Source of the DNA: Shimia sp.
GTDB lineage: Bacteria; Pseudomonadota; Alphaproteobacteria; Rhodobacterales; Rhodobacteraceae
Assembly (NCBI GenBank): GCA_024224295.1
Contig: JAAENN010000255.1
Location: forward strand, 30,070 to 94,069
Direction of reading: 5' to 3'
Length of the DNA: 64,000 nucleotides
The notes below the pieces were generated by a model. That model ran no database searches, was not told the DNA's origin, and saw only the letters and a program-made list of their open reading frames with translations. Below are positions 1 to 8,358 of the stretch, one piece after another (position 1 is the stretch's first letter; every line of letters begins with the position of its first letter). Both the position numbers and the translations under genes were made by a program.

Positions 1-2
1 GT

Positions 3-620
3 GTTTTTGACCAGAACGGAGCGCCAATTCCACCGGAGCAGATTGTGTTTCGCGCGGGATATGTTGCCGGTGACGCGTTGGCTGAACGTCGCGTAAATCG
101 AGTGGTCGTCGACAGTGGGTATCAAGATGCCGGGAGCGGGAAGATCAGTGGCAAAATGATCCCGCATGACGTTGCTTTGTTGCGATTGGAGTCCCCCATT
201 TCGACGGGCGAGGCCAATCCGTTTGCCATTCATGTTGATCCTCAGGAGGGTGAGAAAGTGTCTGTGCTGAGCTACGGGCGGGGCCGTAGCGAGCATCTTT
301 CCTGGCAGCGTGATTGTTCCATTCTGGAGCGTGGTTGGGGGATTTTGACCTTTGATTGTAATGTCACCTTTGGCTCATCAGGTGCGCCAGTGTTTGTGCG
401 TTATGGCAATCGGGTACGGATATTGTCGGTGGTGTCGGCAACCGGCGACAATGGTCAGGGTCAGAATGTGGCTTTTGGGATGGAACTGCCGGAGGTTGTG
501 GCTCAGCTAAAACATCGGATGCGTGTTGGAGACCGGCCAGCGGTTAAAACTGCGACAGGTGTCACGCGCCTAAAGGTGGGAACTCGCAGTGGCGGAGGGG
601 CAAAATTTGTGAAGCCCTAA
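3..620 (+). CDS. Trypsin-like serine protease, 5' end outside window
   Basis: The reading frame is open back to the window edge, so the true start and the catalytic His region lie upstream. What remains shows two parts of a chymotrypsin-fold active site: HDVALLRL, with the catalytic Asp, and FGSSGAPVF, with the nucleophilic Ser in a GxSG context. The protein is probably a secreted or periplasmic peptidase, but its signal peptide is not visible and its substrate is unknown. A gtg at position 45 could be read as a start, but it would remove part of the fold. Confidence 0.75.
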   Translation, partial: VFDQNGAPIPPEQIVFRAGYVAGDALAERRVNRVVVDSGYQDAGSGKISGKMIPHDVALLRLESPISTGEANPFAIHVDPQEGEKVSVLSYGRGRSEHLSWQRDCSILERGWGILTFDCNVTFGSSGAPVFVRYGNRVRILSVVSATGDNGQGQNVAFGMELPEVVAQLKHRMRVGDRPAVKTATGVTRLKVGTRSGGGAKFVKP

Positions 621-629
621 AGCGCAGGG

Positions 630-655
630 GTTGAAACCGAATTTCGCCACCATAG
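630..655 (+). promoter_or_regulatory. Possible heat-shock (RpoH) promoter of the Hsp20 gene
   Basis: GTTGAAA at 630-636 is followed after 11 bases by CACCATAG at 648-655. These match the RpoH consensus CTTGAAA / CCCCATNT at most positions. Its place just before the ROSE-like leader and an Hsp20 gene supports the call. The match is not perfect and no start site is known. Confidence 0.35.
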
Positions 656-666
656 GTCTGTATTCG

Positions 667-753
667 TAAGGCGCCGATGATCGGGCCTTACACATTCATC
701 GCCTGTCCGAATGGAAGGCATTTACATATCGTTGTCGCTCAATGGAGGATAAC
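667..753 (+). promoter_or_regulatory. ROSE-type RNA thermometer in the Hsp20 leader
   Basis: Three consecutive hairpins can be drawn. Hairpin 1 pairs TAAGGC (667-672) with GCCTTA (685-690), with an inner CCGA/TCGG stem. Hairpin 2 pairs GCCT (701-704) with AGGC (716-719). Hairpin 3 pairs GTTG-TCGCT (731-739) with AGGA-TAAC (746-753) and ends two bases before the ATG at 756. TCGCT opposite the AGGA Shine-Dalgarno, leaving one unpaired G, is the U(U/C)GCU hallmark of ROSE elements, which hide the ribosome site at low temperature and melt on heating. Confidence 0.75.
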
Positions 754-755
754 CC

Positions 756-1229
756 ATGCGCACTTTTGATCTGGCTCCGCTGTACCGGTCGACCGTTGGT
801 TTTGATCAGTTGGCAAATATGATGGACCGCGTTCTGTCCAATGACGTCGCTCAGCCGAGCTACCCCCCGTACAACATCGAAAAAACCGCTGAGGATGCCT
901 ATCGCATTTCACTGGCTGTGGCTGGTTTTTCGGCCGATGACCTGAGCATCGAGGTGAAACAGAATGCCTTGGTCGTGACCGCCAAGAAAGGCGAAGAGTC
1001 TTCGGAGAAGGCATATTTGCATCGCGGCATCGCCACCCGCGCATTTGAACGCCGCTTCCATTTGGCGGACCATGTGCGTGTGATCGGTGCAAGCCATGAA
1101 GACGGCATGCTGCACGTTGATTTGGAACGTGAAATCCCCGAGGCGTTGAAGCCTCGCCGGATTGAAATCTCCAGCGGCGCCACCAAGGCGGTGGACCAAG
1201 ATGTGGTCGACGCCAAAGCCGTCAACTGA
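756..1229 (+). CDS. Small heat-shock protein, Hsp20/IbpA family
   Basis: 157 residues, the usual size of an IbpA-type alpha-crystallin chaperone, which holds unfolding proteins for refolding by DnaK/ClpB. It opens with the LAPLYRSTVGFD segment typical of IbpA proteins. The alpha-crystallin domain lies at about residues 35-130 (NIEKTAEDAYRISLAVAGF, then a GILH-like EDGMLHVDL). The start follows the ROSE hairpin directly. Control is probably heat-shock transcription plus thermosensing of the leader. The gene is monocistronic, with a terminator after it. Confidence 0.93.
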   Translation: MRTFDLAPLYRSTVGFDQLANMMDRVLSNDVAQPSYPPYNIEKTAEDAYRISLAVAGFSADDLSIEVKQNALVVTAKKGEESSEKAYLHRGIATRAFERRFHLADHVRVIGASHEDGMLHVDLEREIPEALKPRRIEISSGATKAVDQDVVDAKAVN

Positions 1230-1284
1230 CCTCCAAATGTAAACTGACAAATTTCCTTCCCTTGTTGTCAGGCCCTATTGGGCG

Positions 1285-1314
1285 ACGCGCGTTCCGTTTG
1301 GACCGCGCGTTTTT
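1285..1314 (+). terminator. Terminator after the Hsp20 gene
   Basis: ACGCGCG (1285-1291) pairs with CGCGCGT (1304-1310), and a run of five T follows. It lies 55 bases after the Hsp20 stop codon. Confidence 0.75.
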
Positions 1315-1382
1315 GATTGGTTGTGTTCTTAACCTGTGAAGGGCATGTTGGCCGGACGTTTTCCAACAATCGGGAGTGGCGC

Positions 1383-2585
1383 GTGAATCTGGGCGCTTTG
1401 AAATCGGGCAATTTCCGTGCCTATGTCTTTGGCGCCGCTTTTGGTCTGCTGGCGATCTGGATGCAGCGGATCACCATTGGTTGGCTGGCCTGGGAAATGA
1501 CGGAGTCTGCCAGCTTTGTTGGCGCGGTGGCGTTTTTGCTGTTTGCGCCCTCTATTGTGCTGTCACCATTGTTTGGCGTTTGGGTGGACCGTTGGCGGGT
1601 GAAACACACCATGTTGGTGCTACAAAGCATCAATGCGGTGTTGAGTGCCGTGCTTTGGGCGGTTGTGGCGCTGGGCTGGGCCACACCGTTTTGGATTGCC
1701 TTGATAACACTTCTGATTGGCATGGTGATTGCCGCGAACCACCCTGTACGGATGGCGCTAACACCGCGACTTGTGCGACGTGAGCACTTGGGGTCTGTTG
1801 TTACAATTGTTGCCATCAATTTCAACATCGCGCGGATGGTCGGACCTGCCGTCGGTGGCTTCCTGATTGCGGTAATCGGTGTGGCGGAAACGCTGTTTGT
1901 GCAGACGCTGTTGTTTGGTCCTTATTTGTTTGTGATTGCGAGGCTGACGCTTCGTCCGCGCCGAGACAGCGGCAGCGCGCAGGAACCCTTTTTCAAGGCA
2001 TTGGGCGCTGGCGTCCGATACGTGTGGCAGACAGGGGCGGTGCGCGAGGCGATGTTTATCGCCGGCGTTTTGGCACTGGTCGCGAGGGGCGCGCTGGAAG
2101 TTTTGCCACCTCTCGCAGACGGGGTGTTTGAGCGTGGTGCGGACGGGCTTGGCATGTTGATGAGCGTGACCGGCGTAGGCGCAATTTTGGGTGGGTTCTT
2201 GCAGGCGGCACTGCCGCCGCAAGAGCCGGGAAGATTGCCTTTGACCACGAGGATAGCGATTGTCTTTGGTCTTGTGCTTGTCGCGGTTCTGGGGTTGTCA
2301 CCAACCTGGGAAGTAGCCTTAGTGGTGGCCGCTGGGATGTCTTTTGTGACCACGGTGACGGCGATTTCGACACAAACAGCCATTCAACTGGATCTGGAAG
2401 ACGATATGCGCGGGCGTGTCATGAGCCTATGGGCGGTGATTGCTGCGGGTGGCTCGGCCTTGGGCGCAGGCGCGATGGGGATCTTGGCCGATTGGCTGGG
2501 ATATCAGACCGCGTTGATCTGGACAGGGAGTTTTGCGGCTATAGCTGTGGCGGCCTATCTTTTTCTGGCTCGCCTCAAAGCATAA
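1383..2585 (+). CDS. Major facilitator superfamily exporter (MFS_3/EntS-like)
   Basis: About 400 residues with roughly twelve hydrophobic segments. The N-terminal half has the MFS motif around GVWVDRWRVKH between TM2 and TM3, and FRAYVFGAAFGLLAIWMQRITIGWLAWEMT is typical of EntS-like MFS_3 drug or siderophore exporters. The frame is open further upstream to 1317, but the gtg at 1383 has GGAG about eight bases before it and gives the usual N-terminus. The substrate cannot be read from sequence. The gene stands alone between two terminators. Confidence 0.85.
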   Translation: MNLGALKSGNFRAYVFGAAFGLLAIWMQRITIGWLAWEMTESASFVGAVAFLLFAPSIVLSPLFGVWVDRWRVKHTMLVLQSINAVLSAVLWAVVALGWATPFWIALITLLIGMVIAANHPVRMALTPRLVRREHLGSVVTIVAINFNIARMVGPAVGGFLIAVIGVAETLFVQTLLFGPYLFVIARLTLRPRRDSGSAQEPFFKALGAGVRYVWQTGAVREAMFIAGVLALVARGALEVLPPLADGVFERGADGLGMLMSVTGVGAILGGFLQAALPPQEPGRLPLTTRIAIVFGLVLVAVLGLSPTWEVALVVAAGMSFVTTVTAISTQTAIQLDLEDDMRGRVMSLWAVIAAGGSALGAGAMGILADWLGYQTALIWTGSFAAIAVAAYLFLARLKA

Positions 2586-2614
2586 GCCCCGATGCCAAGC
2601 GGCACCGGGGCTTT
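2585..2614 (+). terminator. Terminator after the MFS gene
   Basis: AGCCCCG (2585-2591) pairs with CGGGGCT (2606-2612), with a TGCC/GGCA inner stem, followed by TTT. It begins inside the MFS stop codon. The downstream gene converges on it. Confidence 0.75.
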
Positions 2615-2640
2615 CTGCCGGTCTGACGGGGAGGGTCAGA

Positions 2641-4824
2641 TCAGTTGGCGGCAGGTTCGATGTTTCCGATGTTCACGAACATCGTCTCGCCGGAGTGATC
2701 GTCCACACCATCGTTGTCGGTGGAGAAGATAGCTGTGCCGTCTTCAAAGATCGCCAGACCCTCGACTTTATCCAGAACATAACCACCGGTGGCGGTCAGA
2801 TCGCTCAGCAGGTCGCGGACCAGAGCTTTGGAGACAACCGGCAGCTCGCCACCCAGTGGGGCCGGGACCATTTCGGACGCTGGCACGCGGTAGATCTTCT
2901 TGGTTACGGCGCGGTGATCGTGCTGGTTGTCACGCTCCACAATGTAAACCCAATCGCCATGGGCGACGATTTCGGACAGCCCCACCCAGCCGGTGTCCGG
3001 CTTGGCTTTCGGATAGTGCACTGCGCCCCATTCCTTGGTTTCAAGGTTGTAGGATACGAGTTTCACGTGATCCGTAGGATCACCCTTCCACTCGCGTTGT
3101 ACGGCCATCCAAAGGGTGTCGCCGATCTTGGTAATGCCTTCAAAACCGAAGCGCTTTTCAACAGCTGCTAGCTCTGCCGGGATGCCAAATTCGCCTTTCA
3201 GGTTCTTGATCGAGCCGTCGGCTTGCACGTGATAGACCGCGTGCGGGATCAGGCGCTCGGTGCGGCCTTCAGAGGCAACGTAGAAGCCGCCTTTGCCGTC
3301 CAGCGTGATGCCTTCGAGGTCAAGTTTCTGTGCTGGTGCGCCGTTACGAGTCACGCGGATCACGTCCACGATGCGAGCCGGGGTCTGGTTGGTGTCGATC
3401 TTGAAGATCGAAGGTTGGAAGCCGTAGAAGCTGTCATTTACAGCCCAGACGATGCCGTCCTTGTCTGCTACCATGCCGGAGATCGCTCCCCAGCCGATCA
3501 GCTCATCCGCGCCTTCAGATGTCAGGTGCGGATAGGTTGCTGGCGCGTCCTGATATTCAAAGAGCATAACGTGCGCACGTGCGCCGCCGTCTTCGATCAG
3601 GTCTTTTTCGTTGGCAGAAACCAGCAGGTTTCGCTCTGGAATGGCGACATAGCCTTCTGGACCTACACCAGAGGGCAGCAGCTGCTTTAGAACAGGCGCG
3701 GCTGGGTTGGTAACGTCATAGACACCCACCACGGAAGCACGTTCGGCGCCAACAAACACGTAAGGTGTGCCGTTGAAGGTGGCGAAGGTCACGCTTTCAG
3801 GCTCGACACCTTTGCTATCGGAGCGCTTGTCCGGGTAGTGACCGATCTGGATGATGGCTTTCTCAAAGTCGGTGCCGCTTTCGTACACGACGGTGCCGTC
3901 CTTTTGGAAGATGGTCCAGCCGCGGGAGCCGCCGCCCATATCACCTTCGTTTGCGGTGGCGAAGTGGTTGTCGCCGATCCATGCAACGGCGTCAGGCTCG
4001 CGCAGGCGACTTTTCTGGCTTTCAGTGAAGATCAGCGCGCCGCGTTCATCCGTGGCGTCGATGCCTTCCAGATCAACAGCTCCAGCAGAGAAATGCGAGG
4101 TGATTTCGCCGTCTTTGGAGACAACCACCATGTGGTTGTTTTCCTGCAGGCTCACAACAGTTTCACCCAGAGCGTTGATGGAGACATACTCTGGCTCCGG
4201 ATCTTCCGGGGAGACTTCTGCCAGGCCGGTCATGTCGACCATTCGCAGCGTGTCGCAGGCCGGTTCGCCGTTTTTCAGGTCTATCATGGCGAGCATACCT
4301 GCTGGCATCTGACCGGTACGGCCGTCGCCGAGGTCTTCGTCACGTTCGTTTTCGATGGCAACGGATACGAAGGAGGCGTCGGGTGCAACTGCGACGCTGT
4401 CAGGCTGACCTCCGAGGTGACAGGACGTCGCAACGGAGCCGGTCTTGATATTGATGGCTTGCAGGCTGCCAGAGGGTGCGGTGAAGCTCTCAGACGTGTT
4501 GACTCCCACGATGGCAAAGTCATTCAGAATGCCAACTGAGGTTGGCTCGCCGGATAGCGCGATGTTGCCAAGTGGTTTGGGGTTGGATGGATCAGTAATG
4601 TCGATGCGGCCCAGAACGCCCAGCGGGCTGTCGGTGTAGACCAAGGTCATACCGTCCGCGGAGGCGGCGATGATCTCTGGGGATGTCTCACGCGTGGTGT
4701 CCTCGCCTGCAGCCATGTTTTTGACCACGGGGAAAGAGGCAATCCGGTTGAAGTTCATCTCTGCGGCGGCGTGACCTGCGGTCAGCGCCAGCGCGGAGGT
4801 CAGGCAAAGGCTGCGAAGCAACAT
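2641..4824 (-). CDS. Secreted esterase-like protein of the phytase family
   Basis: 727 residues starting at MLLRSLCLTSALALTAGHAAA, a clear Sec signal peptide. The frame is open 105 bases further up, but GGAG precedes this ATG. The N-terminal half (about 30-420) reads as a beta-propeller with repeated strand motifs such as VAVAPDASFVSVAIENERDE. The C-terminal half (about 430-720) has the phytase-like esterase pattern (DLEGITLDGKGGFYVASEGR; FEGITKIGDTLWMAVQREW). It probably acts on phosphate esters in the periplasm or outside the cell, but neither phosphatase nor esterase activity is proven for most of the family. No Pho box was identified upstream. Confidence 0.8.
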   Translation of the reverse strand: MLLRSLCLTSALALTAGHAAAEMNFNRIASFPVVKNMAAGEDTTRETSPEIIAASADGMTLVYTDSPLGVLGRIDITDPSNPKPLGNIALSGEPTSVGILNDFAIVGVNTSESFTAPSGSLQAINIKTGSVATSCHLGGQPDSVAVAPDASFVSVAIENERDEDLGDGRTGQMPAGMLAMIDLKNGEPACDTLRMVDMTGLAEVSPEDPEPEYVSINALGETVVSLQENNHMVVVSKDGEITSHFSAGAVDLEGIDATDERGALIFTESQKSRLREPDAVAWIGDNHFATANEGDMGGGSRGWTIFQKDGTVVYESGTDFEKAIIQIGHYPDKRSDSKGVEPESVTFATFNGTPYVFVGAERASVVGVYDVTNPAAPVLKQLLPSGVGPEGYVAIPERNLLVSANEKDLIEDGGARAHVMLFEYQDAPATYPHLTSEGADELIGWGAISGMVADKDGIVWAVNDSFYGFQPSIFKIDTNQTPARIVDVIRVTRNGAPAQKLDLEGITLDGKGGFYVASEGRTERLIPHAVYHVQADGSIKNLKGEFGIPAELAAVEKRFGFEGITKIGDTLWMAVQREWKGDPTDHVKLVSYNLETKEWGAVHYPKAKPDTGWVGLSEIVAHGDWVYIVERDNQHDHRAVTKKIYRVPASEMVPAPLGGELPVVSKALVRDLLSDLTATGGYVLDKVEGLAIFEDGTAIFSTDNDGVDDHSGETMFVNIGNIEPAAN

Positions 4825-4993
4825 CTGTGCGTCTCCGTGTTGAATACTACGCGGGACATCGCACGGGCAGGTGACGCATCTGTAACGGAGGAGTGACAGA
4901 ATTGTTAAAGCCCATAGAGCAGGTGTCACAAAAGGTGTTTGAGGTTTGAAATAGTTTCGCCCAGAGTACTTTTCAGTCTTGGGGAGAGAGCAG

Positions 4994-5773
4994 ATGGATT
5001 GGGACGACGCATATTCAAATGGCGCCTATATTGAGGGCGCAGAGACGTATCCGCCGCGCTGGGAGCAGGAGGCCGCTGCGTTTCGCGAAACGAGTGATGC
5101 AGAGTTGGATGTCGCTTATAGCGAAGGGGAACGTCACAAGTTTGATCTGTTTCGACCTGAGGGTGCGGCCAAGGGCCTACTTATCTTTGTGCACGGCGGC
5201 TATTGGATGGCATTTGATAAGTCTTACTGGAGCCACTTTGCACAGGGGGCTGTAGAGTGCGGGTGGGCAGTGGCGCTGCCGTCGTATGACCTCGCGCCCG
5301 ATGTGCGGATTTCTGATATTACCAAGCAGATAGCGGCGGCTGCGACCAAAGCGTGTTCGCTTGTTGAAGGACCTGTTGTCTTGGCCGGGCACTCGGCGGG
5401 CGGGCACCTTGTGGCGAGGATGATCTGTGACGGGGTGTTGCCGGAAGACGTGGCCGCGCGGGTGGCTCGGGTGGTGCCGATCTCGCCGCTGGCCGATCTA
5501 CGTCCGCTGAAGAAGACGGCGATGAATGAGAAGCTGCAACTGGATGCAGCGGAGGCGGATGCGGAAAGCCCGATGTGGCAGGAACCGCGCGCGGGTGTCG
5601 ATGTGACTGTGCTGGTTGGTGCGGCGGAGCGGCCTGTGTTCCTAGATCAAGCGCGATGGTTGTCGGAGGCTTGGGGTTGCGATTTGGTCGTGGCGGGCGG
5701 CAAGCACCATTTTGATGTGATTGATGCGTTTGCCGATCCAGACAGCAAAATGGCACGGATGCTGTTTTCCTAA
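4994..5773 (+). CDS. Alpha/beta hydrolase, kynurenine-formamidase-like
   Basis: 259 residues. The oxyanion-hole motif HGGYWMAFDKSYWSHFA and the nucleophile elbow GHSAGG are clear, and a late His (GKHHFDVIDAF) completes the triad. The HGGYW pattern is seen in esterases related to kynurenine formamidase, so an arylformamidase or small-ester hydrolase role is likely but not proven. The start is the ATG at 4994, preceded by GGGGAGAG; a ttg five codons earlier is in frame but lacks a spaced ribosome site. The 3' end overlaps the convergent peptidase gene by four bases. Confidence 0.8.
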   Translation: MDWDDAYSNGAYIEGAETYPPRWEQEAAAFRETSDAELDVAYSEGERHKFDLFRPEGAAKGLLIFVHGGYWMAFDKSYWSHFAQGAVECGWAVALPSYDLAPDVRISDITKQIAAAATKACSLVEGPVVLAGHSAGGHLVARMICDGVLPEDVAARVARVVPISPLADLRPLKKTAMNEKLQLDAAEADAESPMWQEPRAGVDVTVLVGAAERPVFLDQARWLSEAWGCDLVVAGGKHHFDVIDAFADPDSKMARMLFS

Positions 5774-6741
5774 GCGCGAAAGCAGGGAAGCGTGTCACTT
5801 TCCTTGGGGGTGGCATGCCACACGCCACGCGCAATGGCTCGTGCGAGACAAGTGGCGGCCGCGTGGCCGAGCCAAAGCGTGTCGGCGATGTCGTTGTCCA
5901 AAGGTTTGGCGTTGGTGCTGACACCAAAGGTCAAATCTCCGTCCATTGGTGTATGAGACGGCACCAACGCGCGGGCCATGCCGTCGTGCGCGGCGGTGGC
6001 CATGCGGGTGCATTGGGCTTGTGTTAGGTCCGCGTCAGTTGCGACTATTGCGATAGTGGTGTTGTGGCTGGAGAGTTTGGTGTTGGGTAAGTCGCTGGGA
6101 GCGGAAGGTAGGAGGCCTTCGCCGCCAAATTCGGTGCCAATTTCCCAAGGCGCGGCCCAGAAGTGTTTGCCATCCGGTGAGGCGTCGCCAAGGGCATTCA
6201 CAGCAACCAAAGCGCCGACCGTGTGACCCGATGGGAGCACCATGCTAGCCGAGCCAAGCCCGCCTTTTTGGCTGGCAAGGGTTCCCCCTGTGCCTGCGCC
6301 GACAGAGCCAAGCGAGAACGTCTCAGAAGCGGTTTCTAAAGCCGCCGCGCCGAGGGCTTTGTAAGGATTTGAGTTCCAGTTTTTGTCTCCGCCATTCAGC
6401 AGATCGAAGAGGATCGCGCCGGGCACAATCGGGACAGTTTGATCACCGACAGGAAAGCCGCGGCCTTGGGTGCGGAGGGCATCTGCCACGCCGGACGGTG
6501 CGTCCAGACCAAATGCAGAGCCGCCGGATAGGGTGAGTGCATCGACTTGCTGTACGGTTTTGTCCGGTGCCAGCAGGTCTGTCTCACGGGTGCCAGGCGC
6601 ACCGCCCATCACAGAGACGCCACAGGTAAAAGGCGTATCGCCAATCAACACGGTGGTGCCGGTTTTGATGTGGTCGTCCTGCGCGTTTCCAACGCGCAAG
6701 CCGGCAACGTCTGTGATTAGGTTCTTCGGTCCGGTCTGCAT
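5770..6741 (-). CDS. P1 family (S58/DmpA-type) aminopeptidase
   Basis: 323 residues, an Ntn-type hydrolase of the DmpA / beta-peptidyl aminopeptidase group that self-cleaves to expose a Ser or Thr nucleophile. Visible family marks are NLITDVAGLRVGNAQD at the N-terminus, the TLSGGSAFGLDA segment, and NTTIAIVATDADLTQAQ near residue 230, whose first Thr is the expected nucleophile after cleavage. The start is chosen for the GGAGG ribosome site; eight upstream codons were dropped. No signal peptide is seen. Substrates may be N-terminal amino acids, amides or beta-peptides. Confidence 0.88.
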   Translation of the reverse strand: MQTGPKNLITDVAGLRVGNAQDDHIKTGTTVLIGDTPFTCGVSVMGGAPGTRETDLLAPDKTVQQVDALTLSGGSAFGLDAPSGVADALRTQGRGFPVGDQTVPIVPGAILFDLLNGGDKNWNSNPYKALGAAALETASETFSLGSVGAGTGGTLASQKGGLGSASMVLPSGHTVGALVAVNALGDASPDGKHFWAAPWEIGTEFGGEGLLPSAPSDLPNTKLSSHNTTIAIVATDADLTQAQCTRMATAAHDGMARALVPSHTPMDGDLTFGVSTNAKPLDNDIADTLWLGHAAATCLARAIARGVWHATPKESDTLPCFRA

Positions 6742-6953
6742 TTTATCGCCTCCTGTTGGGGGCACAGTAGGCGGGTAAATATTGGGCGCAAGGTCGCGGT
6801 TGATACATCTGTGTCGGATTCTGCTTGTCCCTGTGTCGGGGGATTTGGCAGAATGTCTTCAGCACTGGCGATGGCGTCGCCACATTCCGGAGTGGAATGC
6901 GCTCTAATCTTTTCCAGTCCTGAACGCCGGGACCTCTTTGATCGGAGGTCAAA

Positions 6954-8162
6954 ATGACTGCACGTCCAGAATTCTATCGTTTTCACAATGGCGAAAAAGC
7001 GCCGTTGCAATTTGCCGAGGCTGAGTATGCCAACCGCGTGGCCGGTCTGCGTGCCATCATGGTTGAGCATGGTGTCAATGCGGCTGTGTTCACATCCATG
7101 CACAATGTGTCATATTATTCGGGCTTCACCTACTGCGCCTTTGGGCGGCCTTATGCGGTGGTGGTGACACCCACCGAATGTGTCACCATTTCTGCGGGCA
7201 TTGACGCGGGGCAGCCTTGGCGGCGGTGTTATGGCGACAACATCACCTACACTGATTGGCAGCGCGACAATTACTGGCGGGCAATTAAGTCGATCACTGG
7301 CGGCGGCGTGGTAATTGGCATAGAGGGCGATCACCTGACTTTGATGCAGCAGGGCAAGTTGGAGAGCCTTCTGTCGCCGTCCAAGGTTGTTGATTTGTAT
7401 GAACCCACCATGCGCCAGCGGATGCACAAAAGCGCGGCGGAGATCGAGATGATCCGTGCCGGTGCAGCTGTGGCCGATGTGGGGGGCTATGCGATCCGAG
7501 ATGCCATCAAAGAAGGCGTGCGAGAGATTGATGTGGCTATGGCCGGTCGCGATGCAATGGAGCTGGAGATTGCGAAGCGGTTTCCGGACGCGGAGTATCG
7601 CGACACCTGGGTATGGTTCCAGTCGGGCATCAACACCGATGGGGCGCATAACCCTGTGACAGCCCGCAAACTGCAACGTGGCGATATTCTGTCACTCAAC
7701 ACATTTCCGATGATCTCTGGCTACTACACCGCGCTGGAGCGCACGCTGTTTGTCGGTGAAGTGGATGACATGAGCCTGAAGGTCTGGGAGGCCAATGTCG
7801 GCGCGCATGAGTTGGGCATTTCTTTGCTGAAACCCGGTGCGAGCTGTGCGGAGGTGACCGAGCAGATCAATGACTTCTTCGCAGAGCGCGACCTGTTGCA
7901 ATATCGTACGTTTGGCTACGGTCATAGTTTTGGCGTGCTGAGTCACTACTATGGGCGCGAAGCTGGATTGGAGTTGCGCGAAGACATTCCAACGGTTCTG
8001 GAACCGGGCATGGTGATTTCTATGGAGCCGATGTTGACCATTGCGGATGGTCAGCCGGGGGCCGGTGGCTACCGAGAGCATGACATTCTGGTGATCAACG
8101 ACGATGGCAATGAAAACATCACCGGCTACCCCTATGGGCCAGAGTTCAACGTCGTCGGCTAA
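6954..8162 (+). CDS. Creatinase (creatine amidinohydrolase), M24 fold
   Basis: 402 residues, the length of Pseudomonas creatinase, which hydrolyses creatine to sarcosine and urea. Similarity is visible along the whole chain: FTSMHNVSYYSGFTYCAFGRPYAVVVT, DAGQPWRRCYGDNITYTDWQRDNYW, SGINTDGAHNPVT, GYGHSFGVLSHYYGREAGLELREDI and EPGMVISMEPM. The His of DGAHNPVT falls at residue 232, the catalytic His number of the Pseudomonas enzyme. GGAGGT precedes the ATG. No sarcosine oxidase, urease or creatininase gene adjoins it. M24 relatives such as the DMSP lyase DddP were considered, but these signatures fit creatinase better. Confidence 0.88.
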   Translation: MTARPEFYRFHNGEKAPLQFAEAEYANRVAGLRAIMVEHGVNAAVFTSMHNVSYYSGFTYCAFGRPYAVVVTPTECVTISAGIDAGQPWRRCYGDNITYTDWQRDNYWRAIKSITGGGVVIGIEGDHLTLMQQGKLESLLSPSKVVDLYEPTMRQRMHKSAAEIEMIRAGAAVADVGGYAIRDAIKEGVREIDVAMAGRDAMELEIAKRFPDAEYRDTWVWFQSGINTDGAHNPVTARKLQRGDILSLNTFPMISGYYTALERTLFVGEVDDMSLKVWEANVGAHELGISLLKPGASCAEVTEQINDFFAERDLLQYRTFGYGHSFGVLSHYYGREAGLELREDIPTVLEPGMVISMEPMLTIADGQPGAGGYREHDILVINDDGNENITGYPYGPEFNVVG

Positions 8163-8289
8163 GGCAATGTGAGAAGTATTGGGTTTTGGCTGCGCGACTT
8201 CGTGGCCAAAACCTCGCGAAATGCGGGTGTGCGACAGCAAGCCCTTTCTTTTGCCGTGCACATTTGCAACACTCTGCCCAAATTGAGTC

Positions 8290-8333
8290 TGAGACCGATG
8301 TAAATGGGCGTAACATTTCCCATATCAGTCTCA
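8290..8333 (+). promoter_or_regulatory. Inverted repeat in front of the coiled-coil/AAA+ cluster
   Basis: TGAGAC (8290-8295) pairs with GTCTCA (8328-8333), and ATGGG (8304-8308) pairs with CCCAT (8319-8323). The element ends 25 bases before the first gene of the cluster. It could be a leader hairpin or an operator for the whole cluster. No family of regulator was recognised. Confidence 0.4.
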
Positions 8334-8358
8334 ACATATTGGAAATAGGGAGTGTTTT

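Noticed and set aside
6954..8162. DMSP lyase DddP, an M24-fold enzyme common in roseobacters
   Set aside because: Length, His232 position and the FGRPYAVVVT, DWQRDNYW and HSFGVLSHYYGREAGLELRED segments follow creatinase.
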